A stretch of DNA of 8,030 nucleotides from an uncultured Clostridia bacterium. Its GTDB lineage: Bacteria > Bacillota > Clostridia > Oscillospirales > Acutalibacteraceae. The notes beneath the pieces are model-generated. The model was given only the letters and a program-made list of their open reading frames with translations. It did not search any database and had not been told where the DNA came from. Both the position numbers and the translations under genes were made by a program. The stretch spans positions 1-8,030 of the forward strand of contig CALZMC010000017.1 of assembly GCA_945788455.1 (NCBI GenBank), in the 5' to 3' direction. Positions 6,563-8,030 of the stretch are shown here, piece after piece; position 1 is the first letter of the stretch, and each line of letters starts with the position of its first letter.

Positions 6563-7473
6563 TGATTTATACTGTTACGTTTAATCCTGCTCTTGATTAT
6601 GTGATGTATGTTGATGACCTTCAATCAAGCGACATTAACCGTACACAGAGCGAACAGCTTTTCTATGGCGGAAAGGGAATTAATGTATCCGTTATTTTAT
6701 CAAGGCTCGGAGTTGAAAACAAGGCACTCGGTTTTCTTGCCGGATTTTCGGGCAGACAAATTGAGGATATGTTGGGCAAGGACAGTATTAAATCGGATTT
6801 TGTTTATCTAAAAAAAGGATATACAAGAATAAATGTAAAAATCAAATCGGAGAGAGAAATTGACATCAATGCCTGCGGTCCCGAAATTGACAGCCGGGAT
6901 ATTGAGGCTCTGTTCGATAAGCTTGAAAAAGTTGAAAAGGGCGACTGTCTTGTTCTCGCAGGCTCAATTCCTAAAAGCCTGCCGGATGACATTTATGAAA
7001 AAATACTTGAAAGACTAAAGAATAAGGGCATAGATTTTGTCGTTGATGCAACGGGAAATCTTTTAAAAAACGTCTTAAAGTATAAGCCGTTAATGGTTAA
7101 GCCTAATCATCACGAGCTTGGCGAAATGTTTTCAGCAGAGATAAAAAATCTTGATGACATAAAAAAATACGGAAAAATGCTTCAGGATATGGGCGCGAGA
7201 AACGTTCTCGTTTCAAGAGGCAGGGACGGTGCGGCACTTCTTGATGAAAACGGAAATATTCATACAATGGGAAATGTTCCGGGCGACATTGTCAGCTCCG
7301 TGGGCTGCGGAGATTCAATGGTTGCAGGCTTTCTTGCAGGATACTACAAGACAAACGATTATGCTTATGCATTAAGGCTCGGCTCTGCCTGCGGAAATGC
7401 TACTGCATTTTCTTCAAGCCTTGCAACGAAAGAAGAAATAGAAAATATGCTAAAAAACGAAAACCTAAAGTAG
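6562..7473 (+). CDS. fruK: 1-phosphofructokinase
   Basis: This 303-residue PfkB-family sugar kinase phosphorylates fructose-1-phosphate with ATP to give fructose-1,6-bisphosphate for glycolysis in the cytoplasm. It opens with TVTFNPALDY, typical of 1-phosphofructokinase and tagatose-6-phosphate kinase. GGKGINVS (36-43) is the first PfkB signature, DATG (162-165) and KPNHHEL (180-186) follow, and SVGCGDSMVAG (246-256) is the second signature with catalytic base Asp 251. Cys stands where many members have Ala in GAGD, a mild change that leaves the catalytic residue intact. The length is normal. ATG at 6562 shares its A with the fruR TGA, with GAGGTGG (6551-6557) upstream. The position between fruR and fruA makes fructose-1-phosphate the likely substrate rather than tagatose-6-phosphate. 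Confidence 0.94.
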   Translation: MIYTVTFNPALDYVMYVDDLQSSDINRTQSEQLFYGGKGINVSVILSRLGVENKALGFLAGFSGRQIEDMLGKDSIKSDFVYLKKGYTRINVKIKSEREIDINACGPEIDSRDIEALFDKLEKVEKGDCLVLAGSIPKSLPDDIYEKILERLKNKGIDFVVDATGNLLKNVLKYKPLMVKPNHHELGEMFSAEIKNLDDIKKYGKMLQDMGARNVLVSRGRDGAALLDENGNIHTMGNVPGDIVSSVGCGDSMVAGFLAGYYKTNDYAYALRLGSACGNATAFSSSLATKEEIENMLKNENLK

Positions 7474-7478
7474 CTTGA

Positions 7479-7487
7479 TGCTATAAT
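7479..7487 (+). promoter_or_regulatory. Weak candidate internal promoter before fruA
   Basis: TGCTATAAT in the 32-bp gap between fruK and fruA is a perfect extended -10, but the bases at the -35 position (about 7459-7464) show no match. A transcript from here would start near 7494, almost at the fruA ribosome binding site. It could give fruA some expression of its own, or be chance in AT-rich spacer. Confidence 0.25.
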
Positions 7488-7505
7488 ATTGAGAGAGGTA
7501 ACATT

Positions 7506-8030
7506 ATGAGAATTATTGACTTATTAAAAGCAAATGCTATTGAGCTTAATTCCCCTGTAAACACAAAGGAGCAGGCTATCGACAAGCTTGTTTCTCTACA
7601 TGAAAGTGTCGGAAATTTGCAAGATGTAGATGAATATAAGAATGCAATTCTTGCAAGAGAAAGTCAAGGCACAACTGCTATCGGAGAAGGTATTGCAGTC
7701 CCTCACGCAAAATCAGAGAGTGTAAAGGTTGCAGGTCTTTCTGCCATAACAGTTGACGGTGGAGTTAATTATGACGCACCTGACGGAAAGGCATCCGATA
7801 TTCTGTTTATGATCGCTGCACCTCTTGACGGCGACCTGCATCTTGAAATTCTTTCAAGACTTATGGTTATGCTAATGGAGCCGGAATTCTGTCAGGCTTT
7901 GAGAAATGCAAAAAGCGCAGACGAGTTCTTATCAATCATCGACAAAAAGGAGCAGGAAAAATATCCTGAGGAAAAAGCAACACAGGTTGTTAAAAAGGAC
8001 GGTTACAGAATTCTTGCCGTAACGGCTTTT
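7506..8030 (+). CDS. fruA: Fructose PTS enzyme II, EIIABC type (5' part, cut by window end)
   Basis: The first 175 codons are present in an open frame that runs off the window. Residues 1 to about 150 form a fructose-type EIIA domain: it begins MRIIDLL, and GIAVPHAK (62-69) carries the phosphorylated His 67. A charged linker (about 148-163) follows, and RILAVTA begins the EIIB domain just before the edge. The complete protein would add EIIB and a membrane EIIC domain of several hundred residues that takes up fructose and phosphorylates it to fructose-1-phosphate using phosphate from HPr. AGAGG (7494-7498) lies 7 bases before the ATG, and the gene is 32 bp behind fruK in the classic fruRKA order. 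The last visible residue, Phe 175, falls where the EIIB phosphocysteine would be expected if the register is standard. Confidence 0.9.
   Translation, partial: MRIIDLLKANAIELNSPVNTKEQAIDKLVSLHESVGNLQDVDEYKNAILARESQGTTAIGEGIAVPHAKSESVKVAGLSAITVDGGVNYDAPDGKASDILFMIAAPLDGDLHLEILSRLMVMLMEPEFCQALRNAKSADEFLSIIDKKEQEKYPEEKATQVVKKDGYRILAVTAF

Noticed and set aside
6608..6811. Open frame of 67 codons on the + strand inside fruK
   Set aside because: It is an alternative frame of the clearly real fruK gene, covering its first PfkB signature, and has no family resemblance.
7300..7330. GCGD in place of GAGD in fruK as a sign of a dead enzyme
   Set aside because: The catalytic Asp and the rest of the signature are intact, and Ala to Cys is a mild change at a position that tolerates small residues.

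Overview
The window looks like chromosomal DNA from a low-GC, Gram-positive Clostridia-type anaerobe, probably a gut Oscillospiraceae/Ruminococcaceae relative. This is inferred from AT-rich coding sequence, GGAGG-type ribosome binding sites, extended -10 promoters, and a fruR-fruK-fruA operon whose FruA starts with its EIIA domain. All recognised genes lie on the + strand. I see no mobile element, rRNA, tRNA or CRISPR array.

Left part (1-3455): a terminator for an upstream unit (51-79) is followed by a strong promoter (126-154). It drives a two-gene operon: a complete half-size ABC exporter (241-2019) and, 17 bp later, a GH5 glycosidase of the endoglycoceramidase-like type (2037-3455) with no signal peptide. 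The pairing suggests a glycoconjugate or glycolipid job shared by a membrane transporter and a cytoplasmic glycosidase, but the substrate is unknown.

Middle part (3456-5512): a near-consensus promoter (3510-3538) drives an exported, membrane-anchored protein of unknown function (3568-4557). Its stop codon runs directly into a bipartite terminator (4556-4609). The 3' arm of that terminator is the Shine-Dalgarno of the next gene, a CorA-type divalent cation transporter (4610-5512). This overlap of stop codon, terminator and hidden ribosome binding site is the most distinctive regulatory layout in the window.

Right part (5513-8030): a gene-poor gap of about 300 bp holds hairpins and then a strong promoter (5717-5746). 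A candidate operator palindrome (5769-5795) sits in the leader. Then come fruR (DeoR-family repressor), fruK (1-phosphofructokinase; its start overlaps the fruR stop) and the first 175 codons of fruA (fructose PTS EIIABC), cut by the window end. FruA imports fructose as fructose-1-phosphate, FruK makes fructose-1,6-bisphosphate, and FruR presumably senses the sugar phosphate to control the operon.

In four genes the ribosome binding site supports an in-frame start a few codons downstream of the longest open frame; the coordinates given use those starts.
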